The translations under genes and the position numbers were made by a program. From positions 1-25,618 of the forward strand of contig CAZTLW010000018.1 in NCBI GenBank assembly GCA_964614585.1: a stretch of DNA of 25,618 nucleotides, given 5' to 3'. The notes under the pieces are model-generated. The model was given only the letters and a program-made list of their open reading frames with translations. It searched no databases and was not told the origin of the DNA. Positions 1 to 6,014 of this stretch are shown here, one piece after another. This stretch comes from JAHEFX01 sp964614585 (GTDB lineage Bacteria > Actinomycetota > Acidimicrobiia > Spongiisociales > JAENVV01). How positions within the stretch are numbered: position 1 is the first letter of the stretch; every line of letters begins with the position of its first letter.

Positions 1-74
1 GTGGCCGCGACGGCGGCTCCCAGCCCGATCGCAAGGTCGTGAGCTTCGAGGAGGACTTCGAGTCCGGCCTCTGA
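1..74 (+). CDS. C-terminal end of an unidentified protein (partial)
   Basis: The frame starting at base 3 is open from the window edge and ends at TGA 72-74. It gives a short polar, acidic tail ending in SFEEDFESGL. The other two forward frames are less convincing: one stops at once, and the other is an arginine-rich shadow typical of GC-rich DNA. A strong hairpin follows 16 bases after the stop, as expected at the end of a transcription unit. Only about 23 residues are visible, so no family can be assigned. Confidence 0.5.
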   Translation, partial: GRDGGSQPDRKVVSFEEDFESGL

Positions 75-90
75 GCCGACCCGCCCACTC

Positions 91-122
91 CCGGGGGCCC
101 CGCCAAGCGGCGGGGCCCCCGG
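91..122 (+). terminator. Perfect 14-bp hairpin after the first gene
   Basis: Arms at 91-104 (CCGGGGGCCCCGCC) and 109-122 pair perfectly around the 4-base loop AAGC. The hairpin lies just after the stop at 74 and before the promoter of the transporter. There is no T tract, as is common for terminators in high-GC actinobacteria. It is read as a terminator from position and stability only. Confidence 0.6.
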
Positions 123-174
123 CGCGTGGTGGCTCCCTCTGGGCCCGGTCCGCCGACCGCCGCCGCCGAGCCGC

Positions 175-180
175 CACAAT
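175..180 (+). promoter_or_regulatory. Putative -10 element of the SLC12-like transporter
   Basis: CACAAT ends 7 bases before the ATG at 188. This resembles TANNNT except at the first base, and the spacing matches the short-leader pattern seen at several other genes here. No ribosome binding site is visible, so the transcript may be leaderless. No convincing -35 is seen. Confidence 0.35.
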
Positions 181-187
181 CCCCCTG

Positions 188-2653
188 ATGGCCGGATCCC
201 GAGACACCGACGACCAGCGGACTCCGGGCCTCGGCACCTTCGCCGGGGTCTTCACGCCGTCGATCCTGACGATCCTCGGCATCATCCTCTTCCTGCGGCT
301 CGGCTTCGTGGTCGGCAACGCCGGTCTCGGGGGCGCCCTCGGCATCATCGCCATCGCCACGACGGTGTCGGTGCTCACGAGCATCTCGCTGGCGGCCATC
401 TCCACGAACATGGAGGTGAAGGGTGGGGGCGACTACTACCTCATCTCGCGCACCCTGGGAGCCGAGTTCGGGGGTGCCATCGGCATCGTGCTCTTCCTGG
501 CCCAGTCCGTGTCGGTGGCCTTCTACGCCATCGGTTTCGCCGAGGCCTCCGCCCGGGTGCTCGGCCTCGACCAACCCTGGGTGGTCCAGGCGATCGCCCT
601 CGTGGCGGTGGCGGTCCTCCTGGTGCTGGCGTGGGCGGGCGCCGACGTGGCCACGCGCTTCCAGTTCGTGATCATGGGTGTTCTCGCCCTTGCGCTCGGC
701 TCGTTCTACCTGGGCTCGTTCGGCGACTTCGAGATGGGACGACTCGTCGAGGGGTTCTCGCCCGCCGAGGGCGGGGTCGGCTTCTGGGTCGTCTTCGGGA
801 TCTTCTTCCCCGCCGTCACCGGGTTCACCCAGGGCGTGAGCATGTCGGGCGACCTCCGCAAGGCCAGCTCCAGCCTTCCGAGGGGCACCTTCCTCGCCGT
901 GGGGGTGTCCACGATCGTGTACGTCACCGTCGCCGTGCTGTTGGCGGGCAACGTGCCCCAGGCCGACCTCGTCACCGACACCGGCGAGGCCATGGCGTCG
1001 ATCGCCCTGGTGGGGCCGCTCGTCGTGGCCGGTGTCGTGGCCGCCACCCTGTCGTCGGCGATGGCCTCGTTCCTGGGAGCCCCGCGCATCCTCCAGTCAC
1101 TGGCGTCGGACCGGATCTTCCCGGTGCTCAACCCCTTCGCCAAGGGTGTGGGCCCGGCCGCCAACCCCCGCCGGGCCGTGCTGCTCTCGTTCGGGATCGC
1201 CGTCCTGACGATCGGCCTCGGCAGCCTGAACGTCATCGCCCCGGTCGTCTCGATGTTCTTCCTCATCTCCTACGGGCTGCTCAACTACGCCACCTACTAC
1301 GAGGCCGCCGCCAAGAGCCCGTCGTTCCGCCCCCGATTCCGGTTCTTCAACCGCTGGACGAGCCTCGCCGGCACCGTCGTCTCCGTCGGGGCGATGCTGG
1401 CGATCAATTGGGTCGCCGGTCTGGCGGCCGGGGTCGTCCTGGTCGGACTCCATCGGTACGTCGCCAGTCGTCAGGCTCCCGTGAGGTGGGCCGATGCCGC
1501 GTCGGCCCGCCACTTCCAGCGAGCCAAGGAGAGCATCGCCGCCCTCACGTCCGAGCCCGACCACGCCCGCAACTGGCGACCGCAGATCCTGTCGTTCTCG
1601 GCCGATCCCGAGCGTCGGGCCCGACTGCTGCGGTTCGCCACCTGGCTCGAGGGCGACGCGGGTCTGGCCGCGACCTTCGAGATCGTCGAGGGGCAGGGGG
1701 CCGAGGCCCGGCGCCGGCTCACCGAGGTCGAGGAGTCGCTCGTCCACCAGATCGACGAACTGGGCCTCGACGTCTACGGGCGAGCGATCCTTGCTGCCGA
1801 CGCGTTGGTCGCCATCCCGGTGGTCGTCCAGTCCTTCGGGCTCGGCAAGGTGGAGGCCAACACGGTGCTGTTCGGCTGGCCGGAACGCAGGGACCGTGCC
1901 CATCTCGACTCCTACACCGGTGCACTGCGGGAACTCGCCCGGCTCGGCATGCACGTGGTGGCCCTGTCGAGCGACTCGCGACGCTGGTCGGTGCTGTCGG
2001 AGGTGGCGCCCCGCGACCGGCGCATCGACGTCGTCTTCACCGACGACGACACCGGGCGGTTGGGCGTGCTCGCTGCCTACCTGTGTACCCGGACCGGGCC
2101 GTGGCACGGTGCTCGCATCCGTGTCATCGGGCCGCCACCCGACCCCGAGGGCGAGGACGGGACGGACCTCGAGGCGCTGCTCGACGAAGCCCGGATCCCC
2201 GCCGAGGTGGTGACGGTCCCCGATGGCGAGGTGGAGTCGCTCATCGGGGTGTGCGGCGACGCCTCGATGGTGATCATCCCGATGCGGATCCGCAGCGGGG
2301 AGATCCTCGACCCGGCCGGCCGCCCCCTCGACCCGGTCGTGGAACGGCTCCCGATGACGGCCGCCATCATGGCGGGGGCGCCGTTCCAGCTCGTCGTCCA
2401 GCCCGACGAGGGCCCCGGGGCCGCGGTGGCGGAGGCCGAGGAGGCCGTCGACCAGGCCGAGCAGCGACTGGCCGTGCTCGAGGAGCAGCTGGCCGAGGCG
2501 GAGGAGCGTCTGGTGCTGGAGGTCTCGGAGCTGGAGGACCGGGCCGAGGTCGAGGAGCACGTCGAGGACCTGCGGCGGCGGACCATGAAGGCCCGAGCCA
2601 AGGTCGAGACGGCCCGCGAGGAGCTGGCCGACCTCCTCGAGGCCCGGCGCTGA
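188..2653 (+). CDS. SLC12-like (cation-chloride cotransporter type) APC-superfamily permease
   Basis: This 821-residue membrane transporter belongs to the amino acid-polyamine-cation superfamily. The N-terminus carries GTFAGVFTPSILTILGIILF and then GGGDYYLISRTLG, both characteristic of the SLC12 cation-chloride cotransporter branch. About twelve hydrophobic segments lie between residues 24 and 430. A large soluble region follows (about 465-740) that resembles the cytoplasmic C-terminal domain of SLC12 proteins. Residues about 743-821 form a strongly charged heptad-rich coiled coil, an addition not typical of bacterial APC permeases. By homology it would move ions or small solutes across the plasma membrane, but the substrate cannot be told from sequence. 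The ATG at 188 has a -10-like CACAAT 7 bases upstream and no clear ribosome binding site. It is followed after 26 bases by the carbonic-anhydrase-like gene. Confidence 0.85.
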   Translation: MAGSRDTDDQRTPGLGTFAGVFTPSILTILGIILFLRLGFVVGNAGLGGALGIIAIATTVSVLTSISLAAISTNMEVKGGGDYYLISRTLGAEFGGAIGIVLFLAQSVSVAFYAIGFAEASARVLGLDQPWVVQAIALVAVAVLLVLAWAGADVATRFQFVIMGVLALALGSFYLGSFGDFEMGRLVEGFSPAEGGVGFWVVFGIFFPAVTGFTQGVSMSGDLRKASSSLPRGTFLAVGVSTIVYVTVAVLLAGNVPQADLVTDTGEAMASIALVGPLVVAGVVAATLSSAMASFLGAPRILQSLASDRIFPVLNPFAKGVGPAANPRRAVLLSFGIAVLTIGLGSLNVIAPVVSMFFLISYGLLNYATYYEAAAKSPSFRPRFRFFNRWTSLAGTVVSVGAMLAINWVAGLAAGVVLVGLHRYVASRQAPVRWADAASARHFQRAKESIAALTSEPDHARNWRPQILSFSADPERRARLLRFATWLEGDAGLAATFEIVEGQGAEARRRLTEVEESLVHQIDELGLDVYGRAILAADALVAIPVVVQSFGLGKVEANTVLFGWPERRDRAHLDSYTGALRELARLGMHVVALSSDSRRWSVLSEVAPRDRRIDVVFTDDDTGRLGVLAAYLCTRTGPWHGARIRVIGPPPDPEGEDGTDLEALLDEARIPAEVVTVPDGEVESLIGVCGDASMVIIPMRIRSGEILDPAGRPLDPVVERLPMTAAIMAGAPFQLVVQPDEGPGAAVAEAEEAVDQAEQRLAVLEEQLAEAEERLVLEVSELEDRAEVEEHVEDLRRRTMKARAKVETAREELADLLEARR

Positions 2654-2665
2654 GCTCGCCGGACG

Positions 2666-2671
2666 TAGGCT
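2666..2671 (+). promoter_or_regulatory. -10 element (TAGGCT) of the gamma-CA gene, probably leaderless
   Basis: TAGGCT ends 8 bases before the ATG at 2680. This places the expected transcription start at or next to the start codon. It lies in the 26-base gap after the transporter, so the gene may have its own promoter. Confidence 0.45.
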
Positions 2672-2679
2672 CGGGGACC

Positions 2680-3186
2680 ATGACGCTCGCCCAGCCCACC
2701 ATCGACCCGACCGCCTTCGTCGCCCCGACCGCGACCCTCTGGGGGGACGTCCGGATCGGCCCACGCGCCGTCCTGCTCCCCGGTGTCGTCATGCGGGCCG
2801 AGCTCGAGCGGATCGTGGTGGGGGAGGAGTCCAACGTGCAGGACAACGTGGTCTTCCACGTGGACGAGGGCTATCCGCTCACCATGGGCCGACGGGTGAC
2901 GGTCGGGCACGCGGCGGTCCTGCACGGGTGCACGGTCGGCGACCGGGCCCTGGTGGGCATCGCGGCCACCGTGCTGAACGGCGCCGTCATCGGCGAGCGG
3001 GCGATGGTCGCCGCCGGGTCGCTCGTGACCCCGGGCACCGAGATCCCCGCCGGGATGCTGGCGATGGGCTCACCGGCCAAGGTGCGGCGCCCCCTCACCG
3101 ACGAGGAGCTCGCCCACAACGACCGGGGCGTGGACACCTACCTCGGCTTCGCCGAACGCTTCCGGAACGCCAACCTGGGCCGCTGA
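2680..3186 (+). CDS. Gamma-carbonic anhydrase family protein (left-handed beta-helix)
   Basis: This 168-residue protein has the hexapeptide-repeat pattern of the gamma-carbonic anhydrase/YrdA/PaaY family. It has repeated [LIV]-G-x-x triplets through residues 20-130 and a C-terminal helix. The three family zinc ligands are present: H60 in VVFHVDEG, and H77 and H82 in VGHAAVLHGC. This supports a metal-binding trimer. Real carbonic anhydrase activity is not assured in this branch, because many members have no measured activity. The start is the ATG at 2680, just before MTLAQPTIDPTAFVAPTATL, where family similarity begins. The frame stays open far upstream, but only as a shadow of the transporter gene. 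The cytoplasmic location is inferred from the lack of a signal peptide. Confidence 0.85.
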   Translation: MTLAQPTIDPTAFVAPTATLWGDVRIGPRAVLLPGVVMRAELERIVVGEESNVQDNVVFHVDEGYPLTMGRRVTVGHAAVLHGCTVGDRALVGIAATVLNGAVIGERAMVAAGSLVTPGTEIPAGMLAMGSPAKVRRPLTDEELAHNDRGVDTYLGFAERFRNANLGR

Positions 3187-3189
3187 TGC

Positions 3190-3261
3190 CAACCCTGGGT
3201 TGTGGGCGTCGGCCACGGCGCGACCCAGGGTTGTGGGCGTCGGGATCCGACGCCCACAGCC
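3190..3261. repeat. Intergenic direct and inverted repeat upstream of fpg
   Basis: GGGTTGTGGGCGTCGG occurs at 3197-3212 and again at 3228-3243. The second copy forms a hairpin: arm 3232-3243 (TGTGGGCGTCGG) pairs perfectly with 3247-3258 around the 3-base loop GAT, and the stem extends to 15 pairs with one G-T pair. The first copy is preceded by CAACCC (3190-3195), which pairs with GGGTTG (3197-3202). It could terminate the gamma-CA transcript or be a small dispersed repeat. It lies directly upstream of the putative fpg -10. Confidence 0.6.
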
Positions 3262-3272
3262 CACGGAACCAA

Positions 3273-3278
3273 TAGCGT
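3273..3278 (+). promoter_or_regulatory. -10 element (TAGCGT) of the Fpg/Nei gene, probably leaderless
   Basis: TAGCGT ends 7 bases before the GTG at 3286. It is the same hexamer found before several other genes in the window. No ribosome binding site precedes the GTG. The repeat hairpin at 3229-3261 lies where a -35 would be. Confidence 0.45.
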
Positions 3279-3285
3279 CCTTGCC

Positions 3286-4179
3286 GTGCCCGAACTGCCC
3301 GACGTCGAGCTCTACCTCCACGCCCTCCGTCCCCGGGTCGTCGGTGAGGAGATCACCGCCGTGCGGCTCGCCTCGATCTCGGTCCTGAAGACATGGGACC
3401 CGCCGATCGACCGGATCGTGGGCCACCGCATCGAGGGCCTCCGACGAATCGGCAAGCGCATCGTCCTCGAACTCGACGACGAGTGGTTCCTCGTCATCCA
3501 CCTCATGGTGTCCGGACGACTCCAGTGGAAGCCCCTGGGCACGACGCCTCCCCGCAAGGTGGGCCATCTCGCCATCGACATCGGCGACGGCACCCTCGTG
3601 CTCACCGAGGCCTCCACCAAGAAGCGGGCCTCGGTGCACCTCGTGGTGGGGGAGGAGGCGCTCGCCGACCTCGATCCCGGCGGCATCGAGCCACTCGGCC
3701 TCTCCGATGAGGCATTCGCCGAGCGGATCCGGGCCGAGAACCGCACCCTCAAGCGCGCCCTGACGAACCCCCGCACGTTCAGCGGCATCGGCAACGCCTA
3801 CTCCGACGAGATCCTCCACCGGGCCGGGCTCTCGCCCGTCCAACGCACGCACAACCTCGACGACGCCGAGGTCGACCGCCTGCACGAGGCGGTCGAGGGC
3901 GTGCTGGTCGAGTGGCGAGACCGACTCATCGCCGAGACCGGAGACGGGTGGCCCGCCAAGGTCACCGCCTTCCGTCCGGAGATGGCCGTCCACGGCAAGT
4001 ACCGCGAGCCCTGCCCGGTGTGTGGCGATGCCGTCCAGCGGATCGCCTACGCCGACAACGAGGTCAACTACTGCCCGACGTGCCAGACCGGTGGGACCCC
4101 GCTCGCCGATCGCTCCCTGTCGCGACTGCTGGGCGACGACTGGGAGGGGATGGGACTCATGGGCGAGGACGAGCCGTGA
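3286..4179 (+). CDS. Fpg/Nei family DNA glycosylase
   Basis: This 297-residue base-excision repair enzyme should remove oxidised bases from DNA and nick the abasic site. The frame is open from 3202, but the GTG at 3286 is chosen because it begins M-PELPDVEL, the obligatory Fpg/Nei N-terminus whose Pro (after Met removal) is the catalytic nucleophile, followed by the catalytic Glu. The helix-two-turn-helix region FSGIGNAYSDEILHRAGLSP is intact. The zinc finger is complete, with C243-x2-C246 and C263-x2-C266, followed by a tail of about 30 residues that is longer than usual after the finger. Fpg and Nei cannot be separated with confidence by eye. A -10 TAGCGT sits 7 bases upstream, suggesting its own leaderless promoter. 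Lying near imuA'B it adds to a repair-rich neighbourhood, but no LexA box is seen here. Confidence 0.9.
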   Translation: MPELPDVELYLHALRPRVVGEEITAVRLASISVLKTWDPPIDRIVGHRIEGLRRIGKRIVLELDDEWFLVIHLMVSGRLQWKPLGTTPPRKVGHLAIDIGDGTLVLTEASTKKRASVHLVVGEEALADLDPGGIEPLGLSDEAFAERIRAENRTLKRALTNPRTFSGIGNAYSDEILHRAGLSPVQRTHNLDDAEVDRLHEAVEGVLVEWRDRLIAETGDGWPAKVTAFRPEMAVHGKYREPCPVCGDAVQRIAYADNEVNYCPTCQTGGTPLADRSLSRLLGDDWEGMGLMGEDEP

Positions 4180-4243
4180 CCCGCCCGGGAGTCGGGCACC
4201 ATGGGGTCCGGTGGCCCCGATGGCGCTCCGGAAGGATGTCCCC

Positions 4244-4612
4244 GTGAAGATCAACCACAGGGTCGTCGTCTTCGATGCCGCCGACCTCGACGCCGAGAGC
4301 AGTTTCTGGGCCGGCGTCCTCGGCGGCACGGTCGACGTCGAGGACGACTGGCACATGGTCCTCGTGGACGGCCGGCCGGTCGTGGGGGTCCAGCGGGCCC
4401 CCGGGCATGTGCCGCCCGACTGGCCCGACGGGGATCCCCAACAGCAGATCCATCTCGATCTCTGGGTCGACGACATCGACGCCGCCCACGACGAGGTGAT
4501 GGGACTCGGGGCCCGCCTGCTCCGGGTGGCCGCGGAGCCCGACGCACCGGACGACTTCCAGGTGTACGCCGACCCGGCCGGCCATCCCTTCTGCCTCTGC
4601 TGGGTCAGGTGA
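4244..4612 (+). CDS. VOC (glyoxalase-like) family protein
   Basis: This 122-residue protein has the paired beta-alpha-beta-beta-beta pattern of the vicinal oxygen chelate superfamily. It has KINHRVVVFDA at the N-terminus, an FWAGVLGG segment, QIHLDLWVDDIDAAHDEV in the second half and DPAGHPFCLC near the C-terminus, as in the glyoxalase_6 group. The substrate is unknown. The GTG at 4244 is preferred over an in-frame ATG at 4220 because GGAAGG (4230-4235) is spaced 8 bases before it and the conserved region starts right after it. It is convergent with the cupredoxin gene, with a 53-base gap that has no obvious terminator. Confidence 0.8.
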   Translation: MKINHRVVVFDAADLDAESSFWAGVLGGTVDVEDDWHMVLVDGRPVVGVQRAPGHVPPDWPDGDPQQQIHLDLWVDDIDAAHDEVMGLGARLLRVAAEPDAPDDFQVYADPAGHPFCLCWVR

Positions 4613-4665
4613 CCGAGGCGCCAACCGGTTCGCCGTACCTCGACCGCGAGCCCGGGGACTGGAGT

Positions 4666-5055
4666 TCAGCCCCCGACGGTGAGCACGCCCTCCATGCCCG
4701 AGTCGAAGTGGCCGGGGATGACGCACACGACCTGGTAGCTGCCCGCGGCCGGGGCCGTGAACGTGCCCTCCACGCTCTCGCCCGGGGCGGCCTCGATCTC
4801 CCAGATGACGAGGTCCTCGGTGAACTCGGCCTCGGACTCGATCTCCCCTGACAACAGGGCCCATTCGTGGTCCTCGGTGCCCTGGTTGTCGAGGGTGAGG
4901 GTGACCTCGGCGCCCTCGGGCACGTTCCAGACCGCCGGGGCGAACTGGAACTCCGTGGCCACCGTCTCGATGGCGGCGGTGTCGTCCCCGCCGCCGCCGC
5001 AGCCGGCGACGGCCAACCCGATGGCCGCGATCGCAAGCCAAATCCTTCGGTGCAT
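4666..5055 (-). CDS. Cupredoxin-domain lipoprotein
   Basis: This 129-residue secreted copper protein has an N-terminus MHRR, a hydrophobic stretch and the lipobox V16-A17-G18-C19, which predicts a lipid-anchored protein on the outer face of the membrane. The rest is a single cupredoxin fold. The type 1 copper ligands are visible as H63 (DHEW), C111, H116 and M121 (CVIPGHFDSGM), so it probably carries electrons. An ATG 4 codons earlier (5067) is also possible, but GGAGG spaced 4 bases before the 5055 ATG and the usual signal-peptide form favour the shorter version. The -10 TAGCGT at 5086-5091 gives a short leader. It faces away from imuA', so the two genes share a divergent region. Confidence 0.85.
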   Translation of the reverse strand: MHRRIWLAIAAIGLAVAGCGGGGDDTAAIETVATEFQFAPAVWNVPEGAEVTLTLDNQGTEDHEWALLSGEIESEAEFTEDLVIWEIEAAPGESVEGTFTAPAAGSYQVVCVIPGHFDSGMEGVLTVGG

Positions 5056-5085
5056 GCGTCCTCCCATGTCTCCCAGTTGGTGGGC

Positions 5086-5091
5086 ACGCTA
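5086..5091 (-). promoter_or_regulatory. -10 element (TAGCGT) of the cupredoxin gene
   Basis: On the minus strand TAGCGT lies 18 bases before the ATG at 5067 and 30 bases before the ATG at 5055. It is the same hexamer found before fpg, TDO, the enoyl-CoA hydratase and the LLM gene. Confidence 0.4.
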
Positions 5092-5139
5092 GGGGCACCG
5101 GGTCGGTCGTGGAGGAGAAAGTCCGGACAATCTTCCCCC

Positions 5140-5168
5140 TTGCCAATCGAACATGTGTTCGGTATGGT
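5140..5168 (+). promoter_or_regulatory. imuA'-imuB promoter with LexA box in the spacer
   Basis: TTGCCA (5140-5145) and TATGGT (5163-5168) are separated by exactly 17 bases, a good sigma-70-type promoter. The spacer is filled by the LexA box, so bound LexA would block RNA polymerase directly. The expected transcription start near 5175 leaves a leader of about 130 bases before the ATG at 5304. Confidence 0.75.
5146..5163. promoter_or_regulatory. LexA (SOS) box upstream of imuA'
   Basis: ATCGAACATGTGTTCGGT contains CGAAC-N4-GTTCG, matching the actinobacterial/Bacillus-type LexA consensus TCGAAC-N4-GTTCGA at 15 of 16 positions. Read on the other strand it is base-for-base identical over 18 bases to the box before dnaE2 at 16378-16395. 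Its place in front of an ImuA'-ImuB pair, a known SOS target, supports the call. Confidence 0.85.
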
Positions 5169-5184
5169 TCGGTTCCGGTCGACC

Positions 5185-5241
5185 GGGGGCGCCGCCCACG
5201 ATCCACCGCTCACCCCGGATCCTCCGGTGGGCGGCGCCCCC
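5185..5241 (+). promoter_or_regulatory. Long hairpin in the imuA' leader (possible attenuator)
   Basis: GGGGGCGCCGCCCAC (5185-5199) pairs perfectly over 15 bases with 5227-5241. The 27-base loop can form an inner 5-bp stem (GATCC 5200-5204 with GGATC 5217-5221). TTTC follows directly. The hairpin lies inside the predicted leader, 62 bases before the imuA' ATG. It could end transcription early, stabilise the RNA, or limit leakage. The structure is seen directly, and the function is inferred. Confidence 0.5.
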
Positions 5242-5303
5242 TTTCGACGGGCGACGCCGTCGCCCCGACCGGCGTGGCACCAGGTCCGGCAGAGGGGGCG
5301 TCG

Positions 5304-6014
5304 ATGCCCATCATCACCGAACGACCGACGTCCCTCGGGGCGCCCCCGGTCGACGATCCCGCTGCCCATCGTCGCGCCCTTGCCGAGCGGCTCGGCCGTC
5401 CCGAGCTTCGCACCGCCGACGATCGGCTCCTCACCCTCCTGCCGGGGCAGGTCGTCGCCCTCCACGGGGATCCCGGCTCGGGGCTCACCCGGGTGGGCCT
5501 CGCCCTCCTTGCCGACGTCGCCCGCCAGGCACCGGTTGTCGCCGTCGACGTCCGGGGTTGGATCAGCCCGCTGGGGGCGTGGGAGGTGGGCATCCCTCCC
5601 GAGCGGTTCGTCCTCGTCCGCGACGTCGACGTCGCCCGCTGGCCGCAGGTGATCGGCGCGCTCCTCGACGGCGTCAAGGCCGTGTACGCCGAGCTGCCGC
5701 CCGGGGTGCCCGACGCCGTCGTCCGCCGGGCGGCTGCCGGGGCCCGGTCGCGTCGGGTCGGTCTCGTGCTCCGACCGCTGCGGGGGACGGTCCCCGCCGG
5801 GGTGGCCCACCTCACCCTCGAGTCGGTCGACGTCGACTGGGCGGGTGTGGGGTCCGGCGTCGGCCACCTCGCCGACCGCCGCCTCGGACTGCGGGCGGCC
5901 GGCAAGGCCGTGGCGGGCACCGAACGACACCTCCGACTGGACGACGATGGCTCGCACGCTTTGCATCTGGTGGGACGGGTGGCCCCTGCGCCGCCCCGAC
6001 GCGCCGCCGGCTGA
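5304..6014 (+). CDS. imuA': ImuA' - RecA-fold subunit of the SOS mutasome
   Basis: This 236-residue protein lies directly upstream of and overlaps imuB, and it is SOS-boxed. The call rests on this context plus a RecA-like core from about residue 40 to 190. The P-loop position reads G55-D-P-G-S-G-L-T62, so the Walker A lysine is replaced by leucine and ATP hydrolysis is doubtful. Known actinobacterial ImuA' acts as a RecA-like partner of ImuB in DnaE2-dependent mutagenic lesion bypass. The ATG at 5304 is chosen because GAGGGGG lies 5 bases upstream, although the frame is open further up. Its last 68 bases overlap the start of imuB, implying co-translation. Confidence 0.8.
   Translation: MPIITERPTSLGAPPVDDPAAHRRALAERLGRPELRTADDRLLTLLPGQVVALHGDPGSGLTRVGLALLADVARQAPVVAVDVRGWISPLGAWEVGIPPERFVLVRDVDVARWPQVIGALLDGVKAVYAELPPGVPDAVVRRAAAGARSRRVGLVLRPLRGTVPAGVAHLTLESVDVDWAGVGSGVGHLADRRLGLRAAGKAVAGTERHLRLDDDGSHALHLVGRVAPAPPRRAAG

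Noticed and set aside
631..2679. Extension of the gamma-CA frame through the transporter gene
   Set aside because: It is a low-complexity Arg/Gly/Pro shadow of the SLC12-like coding frame. Family similarity starts only at the ATG at 2680.
5121..5128. GTCCGGAC palindrome upstream of the LexA box as an extra operator
   Set aside because: Short GC-rich palindromes are expected by chance at this base composition, and no repeat of it is seen at dnaE2.
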